Positions 1-7,947 are shown, counted from the stretch's first letter. The stretch is DNA of 64,000 nt from Rhodospirillaceae bacterium (GCA_002728135.1 PBVE01000020.1:51232-115231); one strand, 5' to 3'. Program-made: numbers and translations. Notes: generated by a model from the letters alone, not told the origin.

Positions 1-407
1 TTTTTAATTGGACCGTCTTCTAAAGTTAACAAGGTATTGAGTGGAGTGCTTATCAAAGTACCAAACCGTTTAAGAGGCAGGCCGGCTGCGGATTGAAGGT
101 AAAGCTGCGGTTGATAAGTTATAGCAATATCACCTTGTCCTGCTGCTACTAATTTTGGAGGATCATTTGGATCTGCTGGAGCGATTAGCTCAACTTGTAG
201 ATTTGATTCTCTAAAATATCCATTTTCTTGTGCTATGATTAATGGACCATGATCAGGATTAACGAACCAATCTAACAAAACTGTTATTTTTTTTATACTA
301 GAGTTATCAGAAGCTGTTGATATTTGTGGAAAAATTAATGAAACAATAAATACAGAACATAAAAGAGTTTTTAATGAAAAAGTCTTAATTAATAAATGAA
401 AAAACAT
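1..407 (-). CDS. thiY: ThiY-like HMP/thiamine-precursor ABC substrate-binding protein (partial, C-terminus off window)
   Basis: This is the N-terminal part (about 135 residues) of a periplasmic NMT1/THI5-like binding protein. Its start ATG is at 405-407 and overlaps the stop of the permease gene by one base. A hydrophobic stretch at about residues 10-30, ending near STA-SDN, looks like a signal peptide. The mature part begins with ITVLLDWFVNPDHGPL and continues through an AAGQGDIAITYQPQ segment, both typical of binding proteins for pyrimidine thiamine precursors. It is the third gene of a minus-strand operon with an ATPase and a permease, and a TPP riboswitch stands at the head of that operon. 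This makes thiamine-precursor uptake (HMP or formylaminopyrimidine) the likely role. The exact ligand is inferred. The gene runs off the left edge and is not a broken gene. Confidence 0.8.
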   Translation of the reverse strand, partial: MFFHLLIKTFSLKTLLCSVFIVSLIFPQISTASDNSSIKKITVLLDWFVNPDHGPLIIAQENGYFRESNLQVELIAPADPNDPPKLVAAGQGDIAITYQPQLYLQSAAGLPLKRFGTLISTPLNTLLTLEDGPIK

Positions 408-1174
408 TATTTATTTTCCTTGTAATCTGTTAGTAAGGATTCTGGCTGCCAGGTAATAGTACGACGCATTATAAAATCGATTGAGAAGTAAATAATTAAG
501 GCGACAATTGCTAAAACTAATAATGATGCAAACATTAGATCCGTTTGCATTCTACCGTTAGCGTGTAACATAAGATAACCAAGCCCAGCACTAGATCCAA
601 CCCATTCTCCGACAACAGCTCCAATTGGAGCAACAGCTGCTGCTACTCTTAATCCTGATGACATAGCTGGCATAGCAGCGGGTAGTCTAATGTGTATTAA
701 AATAGATAATTTACTTGCCCTCATACTTTTAGCTAATTCAAGCCAGCCAATATCTGTACGTCTTAACCCATCATATAAAGTTGCAGCAACAGGGAAATAT
801 ATTATGAGGGTAGCCATGGCTACTTTTGATGCTATTCCATATCCAAACCATAATACTAATAAGGGTGCTATAGCAAAGACAGGTATAGCCTGAGATATTA
901 CTAAGAGTGGTAATAACCATCTTCGAATAGTTCTAAACCATATTAAAGATAGTGCACTTATAAATCCAAAAGATATTCCAAGAATCAAACCTAAAATTAT
1001 CTCTAAAACTGTGACCCCCAAATTCTGGAGTAAAATTGAATAGTTTTCCCAACAACTCTCTAACACCCTTAATGGGCTTGGAAGAATATAATGAGGTACA
1101 TTAGTTATCGAAACAATACATTGCCAAATAATGATAAGTATGAAAATTGATAATAATATTCTTAAAAAGATCAT
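407..1174 (-). CDS. thiX: ABC transporter permease, thiamine precursor uptake (ThiX-like)
   Basis: This 255-residue integral membrane protein belongs to the binding-protein-dependent permease family (SsuC/TauC/ThiX type). It has about six hydrophobic segments. The cytoplasmic EAA-type loop that docks on the ATPase is seen around YDGLRRTDIGWLELAKSMRAS. The start ATG overlaps the stop of the upstream ATPase by four bases (ATGA), and its own stop overlaps the next ATG by one base, so the three genes should be translationally coupled. The permease family alone would not separate taurine, sulfonate and pyrimidine transport. The TPP riboswitch upstream decides for a thiamine precursor. Confidence 0.85.
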   Translation of the reverse strand: MIFLRILLSIFILIIIWQCIVSITNVPHYILPSPLRVLESCWENYSILLQNLGVTVLEIILGLILGISFGFISALSLIWFRTIRRWLLPLLVISQAIPVFAIAPLLVLWFGYGIASKVAMATLIIYFPVAATLYDGLRRTDIGWLELAKSMRASKLSILIHIRLPAAMPAMSSGLRVAAAVAPIGAVVGEWVGSSAGLGYLMLHANGRMQTDLMFASLLVLAIVALIIYFSIDFIMRRTITWQPESLLTDYKENK

Positions 1175-1920
1175 GATGTAGAATCTAGAAATAAGGAGTT
1201 TAATAATTTAGCTTGTGCATTTAGAACTTTTTCATCGCTCGTATCTCTTGGAACTTTAATGTCTAGGGGAAAATCCATTTCATATATTTCAGCTGGATTG
1301 CCAGCCATTTTGAAGATTCTATGACCTAATCTAAGAGCCTCTAAAGGATCATGTGTGACTAAGAGTACAGTTTTATTTTGTAAAAGCTTTGCTGTAAGTG
1401 TTTGGAGTTTATGTTTGGTTAGTGCGTCAAGAGATGCAAATGGCTCATCCATAAGAACAAGAGAACTATTTTCCATAAGAGTCCTAGCTAAAGCTACTCT
1501 TTGACGTTGGCCGCCAGATAAACGGCAGGGTTTTTGCTGTGCATATTTTTCTAATCCAACTTTTTCAAGAATCTCCATCGCCTTTAAGACATCTTTTTTT
1601 TCTCCTCTTAGTTTTGACCCGAGAAGAGTATTATGAAGAACATTTAACCATGGTAGTAAATTATCTTGCTGTCCCATATATGCAGGTTTTTCTTGAAAAC
1701 CTGAAAATTTAGAAGGGGGAATTAAATCAACCAAACCGGCAAAACACCTCAACAAGGTTGATTTACCAATTCCGCTAATACCTAACAAGCAAGTAATTTT
1801 ATCTTTAGACAACTCAAAGTCTATATTTTCAAAAATAATACTCTTGCCATATGAGAAGTGCAGATTTTCTAATTTAATAGATTGGGGAGTTGTTTTTATT
1901 TTATCATTATTTTTTTTCAA
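1171..1920 (-). CDS. thiZ: ABC transporter ATP-binding protein, thiamine precursor uptake (ThiZ-like)
   Basis: This 249-residue ATPase powers import by the neighbouring permease. Walker A is GISGIGKST, the ABC signature is LSGGQRQRVALAR, and Walker B is LVLMDEP, followed by the D-loop and the switch histidine in LLVTHD. Translation should begin at TTG (1918-1920). An in-frame TGA lies two codons upstream, and the visible ATG nearby is out of frame and hits a stop after six codons. The only good Shine-Dalgarno (AGGA, eight bases before the TTG) lies inside the 3' strand of the TPP riboswitch, so TPP binding should directly block initiation. It is the first gene of the thiZXY operon. Confidence 0.88.
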   Translation of the reverse strand: MKKNNDKIKTTPQSIKLENLHFSYGKSIIFENIDFELSKDKITCLLGISGIGKSTLLRCFAGLVDLIPPSKFSGFQEKPAYMGQQDNLLPWLNVLHNTLLGSKLRGEKKDVLKAMEILEKVGLEKYAQQKPCRLSGGQRQRVALARTLMENSSLVLMDEPFASLDALTKHKLQTLTAKLLQNKTVLLVTHDPLEALRLGHRIFKMAGNPAEIYEMDFPLDIKVPRDTSDEKVLNAQAKLLNSLFLDSTS

Positions 1921-1924
1921 AGCT

Positions 1925-2008
1925 CATTTCCTACGCCGGTATAATCCGGTTCAGGTTCAAGGGGTCGTTGATAAAACCTCTCAGCCAATTTTGGCTCCCC
2001 CAGGGCTA
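1925..2008 (-). promoter_or_regulatory. TPP riboswitch (THI element)
   Basis: Read on the minus strand, this stretch carries the hallmarks of the THI box. There is a short GCCAA/TTGGC hairpin, directly followed by CTGAGA, and then CTTGAACCTGA followed by a GGATTATACCGGCGTAGGA block. These match the conserved pyrimidine- and pyrophosphate-binding parts of known TPP riboswitches. The final GTAGGA contains the Shine-Dalgarno of thiZ, so control is most likely at translation initiation. No T-rich terminator separates it from the gene. Confidence 0.93.
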
Positions 2009-2216
2009 GGCCAGTATAACCTATTATATATTAGTATTATAAATCATAAATTAAACTAATTAATGATATTTAGAAAACATTTTATCAACACTTTTACTAA
2101 ATAGTTATCTGTATTAGCAATATAAATACATATATTTTCATTAATATATTATATCTTTATTAACTTGTCACAGTGTTCTAGTTGCACTAAAAACAACATT
2201 AAGGAAAATATAACTT

Positions 2217-2293
2217 CGGGGTGTAGCGCAGCCTGGTAGCGCATCTGCTTTGGGAGCAGAGGGTCGGCAGTTCGAATCTGTCCACCCCGACCA
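2217..2293 (+). tRNA. tRNA-Pro (anticodon TGG)
   Basis: This 77-nt tRNA has a CGGGGTG/CACCCCG acceptor stem, anticodon loop CTTTGGGAG with anticodon TGG, T-loop GTTCGAATC, discriminator A and an encoded CCA. The stretch between the TPP riboswitch and this tRNA (about 2010-2216) is AT-rich and must hold the promoters for both divergent units. I see no further gene there. Confidence 0.97.
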
Positions 2294-2330
2294 TCTTAAA
2301 ACTTTTCCGCTAAAACATGGAGCATAACTA

Positions 2331-2624
2331 ATGAATCATGCAAAACTATATCGCCCGAGCAAAACTGCTATGCAATCAGGTCTTGCTAATTCTAGGAAAT
2401 GGGTTTTAGAGTTTGCTAAAACAGGTGAACGTAATACAGATAAACTTATGGGGTGGACGGGTGTTAATAATACTCTTGGTCAAATAAAACTTTCTTTTGA
2501 AAATCAAGAAGCAGCTATTGCATTTGCAGAAAGAAAAGGTTTAGAAATTACTTTGGTCAATCCAAAGGAGCGTTTGTTCGCTCCAAAATCTTACGAAGAA
2601 AATTTCACAAAAAATATAAGTTAA
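2331..2624 (+). CDS. NDUFS4-like complex I accessory subunit (ETC complex I subunit family)
   Basis: This 97-residue soluble protein matches the family of the mitochondrial complex I 18-kDa subunit NDUFS4, which is found in alphaproteobacteria as a small separate protein. Recognisable parts are the N-terminal [11 protein letters not shown], the central WVLEF and MGWTGVNNT with a following run of Gln/Leu/Ser, then the helix [15 protein letters not shown] and a C-terminal KSYEENF. It probably binds the peripheral arm of NADH:ubiquinone oxidoreductase and helps its assembly or stability. The core nuo operon lies about 35 kb downstream. It sits alone between tRNA-Pro and tRNA-Arg and may be transcribed with the former. 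Confidence 0.85.
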   Translation: MNHAKLYRPSKTAMQSGLANSRKWVLEFAKTGERNTDKLMGWTGVNNTLGQIKLSFENQEAAIAFAERKGLEITLVNPKERLFAPKSYEENFTKNIS

Positions 2625-2662
2625 CCCTTCTAAATGTATAATTTATATATGTTTTATAAAAT

Positions 2663-2739
2663 GCGCCCCTAGCTCAGCTGGATAGAGCGGCGGCCTTCTA
2701 AGCCGCAGGTCAGAGGTTCGAATCCTCTGGGGCGCGCCA
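2663..2739 (+). tRNA. tRNA-Arg (anticodon TCT)
   Basis: This 77-nt tRNA has acceptor GCGCCCC/GGGGCGC, anticodon loop CCTTCTAAG with anticodon TCT, T-loop GTTCGAATC, discriminator G and an encoded CCA. Confidence 0.97.
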
Positions 2740-2894
2740 CTTCACCGCCTAACTATAGGTATTATTATATAATTTTATTTTTGCACAAAATCTTTTAGTT
2801 TCTTTTAACAGAAAAATTTATTTCTATAACTTTTAAACTTATACTGAGTGAAAAATATTACCAGCTTTTATAAGCCTAAAATTTACATAAGTTA

Positions 2895-4097
2895 TTATTT
2901 TTTTTGTAAAATTTTAAAGGATTCCTCTAGGTCGTCAATGAGATCATCTGGATTTTCTAGACCTGCATGTATGCGTAGATGGGGAAAATCAGGATCCCAC
3001 CTTGAAACGTTTCTTACCTTATTTGGCCATGTTGGTATGGCTAAACTTTCATATCCTCCCCAAGAGTAACCAAGGCCAAATAGTGATAGGCTCTCAAGCA
3101 TTTTTGTGATACTTTCCTCTGTATGAGGTTTTAATATTACTCCGAATAAACCTGAAGCTCCTTTGAAATCTCTTTTCCATATATCATGGCCAATTGTTGT
3201 TGATAGAGCAGGGTGTAAAACTTTACTAACCTCAGAACGAGATGCAAACCATTCAGCTAATTGGATACCTGTTTTTTGATGTTGTGCAAGGCGTACAGAT
3301 AAAGTTCTCATACCTCTAAGTGCAAGGTAACAGTCATCAGGACTAGGGCATGCTCCAAGGTCTTCAAAAGACCTTTGGATTGCTTCAGAAGCATTTTTAT
3401 TTGCGCTTGCAACACCTAACATAACATCTGAGTGGCCAACAATATATTTAGTCCCAGCTTGAATTGACACATCAACTCCTAATTCAAATGGGTTACAATA
3501 AAGTGGTGAAGCCCATGTATTGTCAGTTATAACTGTAAGACCTGAAGAATGTGCAACTTCAGCAATAGCAGGAAGGTCTTGTATTTCAAAAGTGAGTGAA
3601 CCTGGAGATTCTGTGTAAATAACTTTAGTATTTGGCTGTATCAAGGATGCAATTTCATTTCCTTGTGCCAGTGGGTCATAAAAAGTTGTTGTAATCCCAC
3701 ATCTTTTGAGCAGTGATGTGGCTAATAATCTTGACGGACCGTAAGCACTATCGACCATCAACATATGGTCACCACTATCCAAGAACGCAAGCAGTGAAGA
3801 TAGTATAGCTGTTTTTCCTGAACTGAACAAACAACTTGTGTCAGCACCTTCGATCTTAGCTATTGTTTCTGAAAGAGCAAAAGTTGTAGCAGTACCGTGC
3901 CTACCGTAAGTTATTTTTCCAGGTTTTTTAATATTACTATTTTTAAGTTTTTCTACTGAACTGTGTAATATTGTGGATGCACGAATAACAGGTATATTTA
4001 CTGCACCGTCAAAACGTTCTGGATTGCGACCGAGGGTTAATAAAAGTGTTTCAGGTTTATATCCATTTAATTTTTTTGACGTCAACCTTATCTCCAA
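2895..4097 (-). CDS. PLP-dependent C-S lyase of the cystathionine beta-lyase (MetC) family
   Basis: This is a Cys/Met-metabolism PLP enzyme of up to 400 residues. Visible family residues are the YGRHGT motif near residue 64 (Tyr and Arg binding the phosphate of the neighbouring subunit), the DNTWASP loop near 192, and the PLP lysine K217 in IQAGTKYIVGHSD. The sequence looks most like MetC, which cleaves cystathionine to homocysteine. However, the gene is third in an operon with egtB and egtD, ten bases after egtD. A PLP C-S lyase is exactly the missing last step of ergothioneine synthesis (hercynylcysteine sulfoxide to ergothioneine), so I infer a possible EgtE role. Starts are non-ATG: TTG at 4095-4097, or more likely TTG at 4083-4085 with GGAG six bases before it. 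Confidence 0.82.
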   Translation of the reverse strand: MEIRLTSKKLNGYKPETLLLTLGRNPERFDGAVNIPVIRASTILHSSVEKLKNSNIKKPGKITYGRHGTATTFALSETIAKIEGADTSCLFSSGKTAILSSLLAFLDSGDHMLMVDSAYGPSRLLATSLLKRCGITTTFYDPLAQGNEIASLIQPNTKVIYTESPGSLTFEIQDLPAIAEVAHSSGLTVITDNTWASPLYCNPFELGVDVSIQAGTKYIVGHSDVMLGVASANKNASEAIQRSFEDLGACPSPDDCYLALRGMRTLSVRLAQHQKTGIQLAEWFASRSEVSKVLHPALSTTIGHDIWKRDFKGASGLFGVILKPHTEESITKMLESLSLFGLGYSWGGYESLAIPTWPNKVRNVSRWDPDFPHLRIHAGLENPDDLIDDLEESFKILQKK

Positions 4098-4107
4098 TTC
4101 TTATCAT

Positions 4108-5058
4108 TTATGTTAGATAATTGACGCTAAAATATTTTTCAGAGTCTATCCAAGACTTTTTTAAATGCCAACCTGCTTTTTTAACCATTAACTTAATTTC
4201 ATCTAGCGTATATTTATATGAATTTTCTGTATGAATAGTTTCTCCTTTTTTAAAGAAAAACTTATTCCCTTTGATAATGACTTCTTGATTAAGTTTACTT
4301 ATTAAATGCATTTCTACTCTACCCATGGATTTATTCCAAATAGCTTTATGATCAAATAAATTAACATGAAAATTAGCACCCAGTTCATTGTTGGCACGTA
4401 GCAAGATATTACTATTAAATTTAGCAGTTATTCCTTTTTTGTCATTGTAGGCAGCCTCTAGTAATTGAATGTCTTTTTTTAAATCAATGCCGATTAAGAA
4501 ATTACAATCGGATCCAAGTGTTTTTCTTATATGCGACATAAACTTAATTGCACAACTTGGTGAAAAATTTCCTATAGAACTACCTGGAAAAAAAATTAAT
4601 TTTGAATTATCCAACTCATTATCAGGTAAAACAAACTTTTTTGTGAAATCAGCATGGACAGGAACAATATTGATATCTTGATAATTATTTTGGAGTTCTT
4701 TCGATGAAGAAAAGAGATATTGATGAGATATATCAACTGGGATATATGAATAAGGAGGAGTTAAAACATCAAGTAGTATTCTGATTTTTTTTCCATTACC
4801 GCTTCCAAGTTCAATTAATGAAGTGCCGGGTTTAATTAAATCTACAATATGTTTGATGTTATCATGAAGTATTCTTATTTCTGTCCTTGTTGGATAATAT
4901 TCTTCTAGTTCGCAAATCTCTTCAAATAAGGATGAACCAGTTTCATTATAAAACCATTTAGATGGAATCTCTTTTTGCCTTTTTCCCAAACCTGCAAGAA
5001 TTTCTCTAAGAAATTCACTTTGATGTTCATCAAAGTTACCTGCTCCTATTTTGTTCAT
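4108..5058 (-). CDS. egtD: L-histidine N-alpha-methyltransferase (EgtD)
   Basis: This enzyme uses three S-adenosylmethionine to trimethylate histidine to hercynine, the first step of ergothioneine synthesis. The 316-residue length fits the family. The N-terminal signature YNETGSSLFEEI followed by LEEYYPTRTE is typical of EgtD. The SAM loop is ELGSGNGKKIRILL at about residue 84, with GSSIGNF further on. The start codon overlaps the egtB stop (ATGA), so the two are coupled. The upstream gene supplies the next enzyme and the downstream gene a candidate for the last one. Confidence 0.93.
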   Translation of the reverse strand: MNKIGAGNFDEHQSEFLREILAGLGKRQKEIPSKWFYNETGSSLFEEICELEEYYPTRTEIRILHDNIKHIVDLIKPGTSLIELGSGNGKKIRILLDVLTPPYSYIPVDISHQYLFSSSKELQNNYQDINIVPVHADFTKKFVLPDNELDNSKLIFFPGSSIGNFSPSCAIKFMSHIRKTLGSDCNFLIGIDLKKDIQLLEAAYNDKKGITAKFNSNILLRANNELGANFHVNLFDHKAIWNKSMGRVEMHLISKLNQEVIIKGNKFFFKKGETIHTENSYKYTLDEIKLMVKKAGWHLKKSWIDSEKYFSVNYLT

Positions 5059-6347
5059 AAATCACTCGCTAATCTTAAACCAGTAAACTGCCAGCGTTGA
5101 GAAGGATAAAAGAAGTTCCGATAAGTTTTTCTACTATGGTTGTCTGGAGTCACACAGGAAGCTCCCCTTAGAACCATTTGGTTGCTCATAAACTTGCCAT
5201 TATATTCACCAATTGCTCCATTAACTGCCTTAAATCCTGGATAAGGTGAAAAGGAGGATTGCGTAAACTCCCAAACATCACCAAACATTTGATTCATGAT
5301 GTGAGTATTATCTTCATATGCCGCTGGTAGTGGTTTATAAAATTCAGAACCTAGAGTATTATTACTTGAATGAGAGTTCTGAGATGCAATTTCCCATTCA
5401 ACTTCAGTTGGAAGTCTATTTCCTGACCATCGGGCAAAAGCGTCGGCCTCATAGTAACTAACGTGGCAAACAGGTGCGTTAGGTTTTATTGACTCCATCC
5501 CACATAGCGTCATATGCATCCATTTGTTATCATTCTGACACCAATATTCTGGACAAGTCCATCCATTATTTGTCTTTATATCCCATCCATCACTAAGCCA
5601 GAATTCGGGTCTTTGGTAACCAGAGTTTTCTATAAACTCAAGCCATTGCCCATTTGTTACAAGAGTATTACTGATTTTAAAATCAGGAATAATTACCTTA
5701 TGCTCTGGACCTTCGTGGTCAAACCCAAAACTATCACCAGAATGGCCAATGGAATAGGTATTACCTGGAAAATGAATCCATTTATTTGAATTAACATCAG
5801 AATCATTGAATGTTTTCGTTTGCTTCCATGCCGGTGATAAAGGATTTTTAGAAAAGAGGTGTAAAATATCTGTGAAAATTAGTTCTTGGTGTTGTTGTTC
5901 ATGATTTATACCAAGCTCTATTAGGCCTAAGTAATTTGATTGTTTATCTGCATTAGTTATTAGTTCTGAAATAGCATTGTCTACTTGCGATCTATAATTC
6001 ATAACTTGATTTAAATTAGGACGAGTTAATAATCCTCTTATAGGTCGAGGATGTTGTGAACCGATTTGCTTGTAATATGAATTAAAAAGTTGTTTAAAGG
6101 CCTTGTTAAAGAGTTTGTAGTTATTTTTGTATTTTTCCAAAATAAAGGTTTCAAAAAACCATGTTGTATGTGCAAGATGCCATTTTGTCGGACTTGCATC
6201 ATCCATAGATTGAACAGTCATATCCTCTTCAGACAGTCCATCTATTATAGAAATTGTTTGTTTACGGACACGTTTAAATTCTTGCAAAAGACGTTTTTGA
6301 TCGTATTCGCTGTTAGAGTTTTCAAGACAAAAATTAGAGTGAATCAT
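5055..6347 (-). CDS. egtB: Ergothioneine biosynthesis sulfoxide synthase EgtB
   Basis: This 430-residue protein has the two-domain build of EgtB. An N-terminal DinB-like four-helix domain carries the iron ligands, and a C-terminal formylglycine-generating-enzyme-like domain ends in TGLRLA. The iron-binding histidines appear as LAHT (H60) and HEQQHQE (H149, H153, E155), the HX3HXE motif. The enzyme joins hercynine to a thiol with O2 to give the sulfoxide. No egtA or egtC is visible nearby, so direct use of cysteine rather than gamma-glutamylcysteine is possible, but this is an inference. It is first in the egtB-egtD-lyase operon, diverging from the CoA-transferase genes. Confidence 0.92.
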   Translation of the reverse strand: MIHSNFCLENSNSEYDQKRLLQEFKRVRKQTISIIDGLSEEDMTVQSMDDASPTKWHLAHTTWFFETFILEKYKNNYKLFNKAFKQLFNSYYKQIGSQHPRPIRGLLTRPNLNQVMNYRSQVDNAISELITNADKQSNYLGLIELGINHEQQHQELIFTDILHLFSKNPLSPAWKQTKTFNDSDVNSNKWIHFPGNTYSIGHSGDSFGFDHEGPEHKVIIPDFKISNTLVTNGQWLEFIENSGYQRPEFWLSDGWDIKTNNGWTCPEYWCQNDNKWMHMTLCGMESIKPNAPVCHVSYYEADAFARWSGNRLPTEVEWEIASQNSHSSNNTLGSEFYKPLPAAYEDNTHIMNQMFGDVWEFTQSSFSPYPGFKAVNGAIGEYNGKFMSNQMVLRGASCVTPDNHSRKTYRNFFYPSQRWQFTGLRLASDL

Positions 6348-6495
6348 CTATAAACCAATTTAATTTTAAAATTTATTTGATTAGAAATTTATTTTTAGAT
6401 GTTTTGTTATTGGTTAATTATTGGTTTTTTAATGTAGTTATTTATTTTTTATTGTAAAGATATGGGCTAAATTTAGATTTTTTGAGGCCAGAAAT

Positions 6496-7194
6496 ATGGT
6501 AAATAAAATTTATAATGATGCACTGACAGCTTTGGATGGGTTATTGTTTGATGGAATGACTATTATGGCTGGTGGTTTTGGCCTATGTGGAATCCCTGAA
6601 AATTATATTACTGCAATTCGCAACTCAGGTGTGAAAAATTTAACTGTAATAAGTAATAACTGTGGAATAGATGATTTTGGCTTGGGATTATTACTTAATT
6701 CTAATCAAATCAAAAAAATGGTTTCTTCCTATGTAGGAGAAAATAAAAAATTTGAAGAATTATATTTGAGTGGAGAACTTGAGCTTGAATTTAATCCTCA
6801 GGGAACTCTTGCTGAACGATGTAGAGCAGGTGGAGCGGGTATCCCAGCGTTTTATACCAAAACAGGTGTGGGAACCATGATTGCAGATAAAAAAGAAACA
6901 AAAATTTTTAATGGTGAAACATATATAATGGAAACTGCATTGAAAGCTGATATTTCTATAGTAAAAGCCTGGAAAAGTGATAACGATGGAAATCTAATTT
7001 ACCGAAAAACAGCCAGAAATTTTAATCCTGTTATGGCAACAGCTGGACGCATTACTCTAGCTGAAGTTGAAAGTATCGTTAATACAGGTGAATTAGATCC
7101 GGATAATATCCATACACCAGGAGTGTACGTCCATCGGATTATACAAGGAGATTCGTACGAAAAACGTATTGAAAGAGAAACTACAAGTGACTAA
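6496..7194 (+). CDS. scoA: 3-oxoacid CoA-transferase subunit A
   Basis: This 232-residue protein is the alpha subunit of a succinyl-CoA:3-ketoacid CoA-transferase, used in ketone body, acetoacetate or poly-hydroxybutyrate turnover. The family glycine-rich CoA-binding segment MAGGFGLCGIPEN is near residue 21, and ISNNCGIDDFGLG and CRAGGAGIPAFYT follow. A GAGG ribosome site precedes the ATG. The beta subunit gene follows after 33 bases. Confidence 0.92.
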   Translation: MVNKIYNDALTALDGLLFDGMTIMAGGFGLCGIPENYITAIRNSGVKNLTVISNNCGIDDFGLGLLLNSNQIKKMVSSYVGENKKFEELYLSGELELEFNPQGTLAERCRAGGAGIPAFYTKTGVGTMIADKKETKIFNGETYIMETALKADISIVKAWKSDNDGNLIYRKTARNFNPVMATAGRITLAEVESIVNTGELDPDNIHTPGVYVHRIIQGDSYEKRIERETTSD

Positions 7195-7227
7195 ACAAAA
7201 TTAAATGCTCATCTACTGGAGATAAAT

Positions 7228-7866
7228 ATGGCTTGGACAAGAGACAAAATGTGCCAAAGAGCTGCACTAGAATTGCAAGATGGCTTTTATGTCAATTTAG
7301 GCATTGGAATGCCTACATTGGTAGCAAATTTTGTTCCTCAAGGAATGAATGTAACTCTGCAAAGTGAGAATGGGATGTTGGGAATGGGACCATTCCCTAA
7401 AAGGCAAGATTTAGATCCTGACCTAATCAATGCAGGCAAACAAACTATAAGTGAATTACCTGAGTCAGTTTACTTCGATAGCTCAGATAGTTTTTCTATG
7501 ATTAGGGGGCATCACATGGACTTATCGATATTAGGAGCTCTCCAAGTTGCCCAAAATGGGGATCTTGCTAACTGGATGATACCTGGGAAAATGGTTAAAG
7601 GTATGGGCGGTGCTATGGATTTAGTTGCTGGAGTTAAGAAAGTAGTGATTTTAATGGAGCATGTTGCAAAAGATAATTCACCTAAAATTGTTGAATCTTG
7701 CACCCTCCCTTTAACTGGCCAAGGTGTTGTTGACTTAATAATTACAGATCTAGGTGTTTTTAATTTTGTAGATAATAATATATCTCTTATCGAATTAGCA
7801 GATGATGTAACATTAGATGATATTTCAATGAATACAGGTGCAAAGTTTGAGGTTAATTTAAATTAG
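7228..7866 (+). CDS. scoB: 3-oxoacid CoA-transferase subunit B
   Basis: This is the beta subunit of the CoA-transferase, 212 residues, and carries the catalytic glutamate in SENGMLG (E47), which forms the enzyme-CoA thioester. The upstream NLGIGMPT motif and the MVKGMGGAMDL segment are family marks. A GGAG site lies about seven bases before the ATG. Its stop codon lies inside the left arm of the inverted repeat that brackets the suf promoter. Confidence 0.93.
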   Translation: MAWTRDKMCQRAALELQDGFYVNLGIGMPTLVANFVPQGMNVTLQSENGMLGMGPFPKRQDLDPDLINAGKQTISELPESVYFDSSDSFSMIRGHHMDLSILGALQVAQNGDLANWMIPGKMVKGMGGAMDLVAGVKKVVILMEHVAKDNSPKIVESCTLPLTGQGVVDLIITDLGVFNFVDNNISLIELADDVTLDDISMNTGAKFEVNLN

Positions 7867-7923
7867 TCCTTTTATCATTGACAGAAGAAATTTTATCCTT
7901 ATGTAAAGGGGACTAATTTAGTC
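7860..7923 (+). promoter_or_regulatory. Inverted repeats bracketing and overlapping the suf promoter (candidate Rrf2-regulator operator)
   Basis: A perfect 10-base inverted repeat has its left arm AAATTAGTCC at 7860-7869 and its right arm GGACTAATTT at 7910-7919. A shorter palindrome, GACTAA-T-TTAGTC at 7911-7923, overlaps the right arm. The element ATTAGTC thus occurs three times around one promoter. The right-hand palindrome would sit at the transcription start, where a repressor would block RNA polymerase. The 40-base loop makes a normal terminator unlikely. The regulator encoded just downstream is the obvious candidate to bind it. Confidence 0.5.
7878..7905 (+). promoter_or_regulatory. 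Predicted housekeeping-type promoter of the suf operon
   Basis: A perfect -35 box TTGACA (7878-7883) is followed after 16 bases by TATGTA (7900-7905). It is placed about 40 bases upstream of the regulator start and flanked by the inverted repeat arms. The call is from sequence only. Confidence 0.55.
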
Positions 7924-7947
7924 TTCTTTTTGTATTTGGGGATATAT

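Noticed and set aside
3000..3069. Small plus-strand frame overlapping the end of the lyase gene
   Set aside because: It is a shadow of the minus-strand PLP enzyme, with no ribosome site and no family resemblance.
7860..7923. Rho-independent terminator for scoAB
   Set aside because: The stem is perfect but the loop is 40 bases and includes a perfect -35 box, and only a mixed pyrimidine run follows. An operator or protein-binding role fits better.
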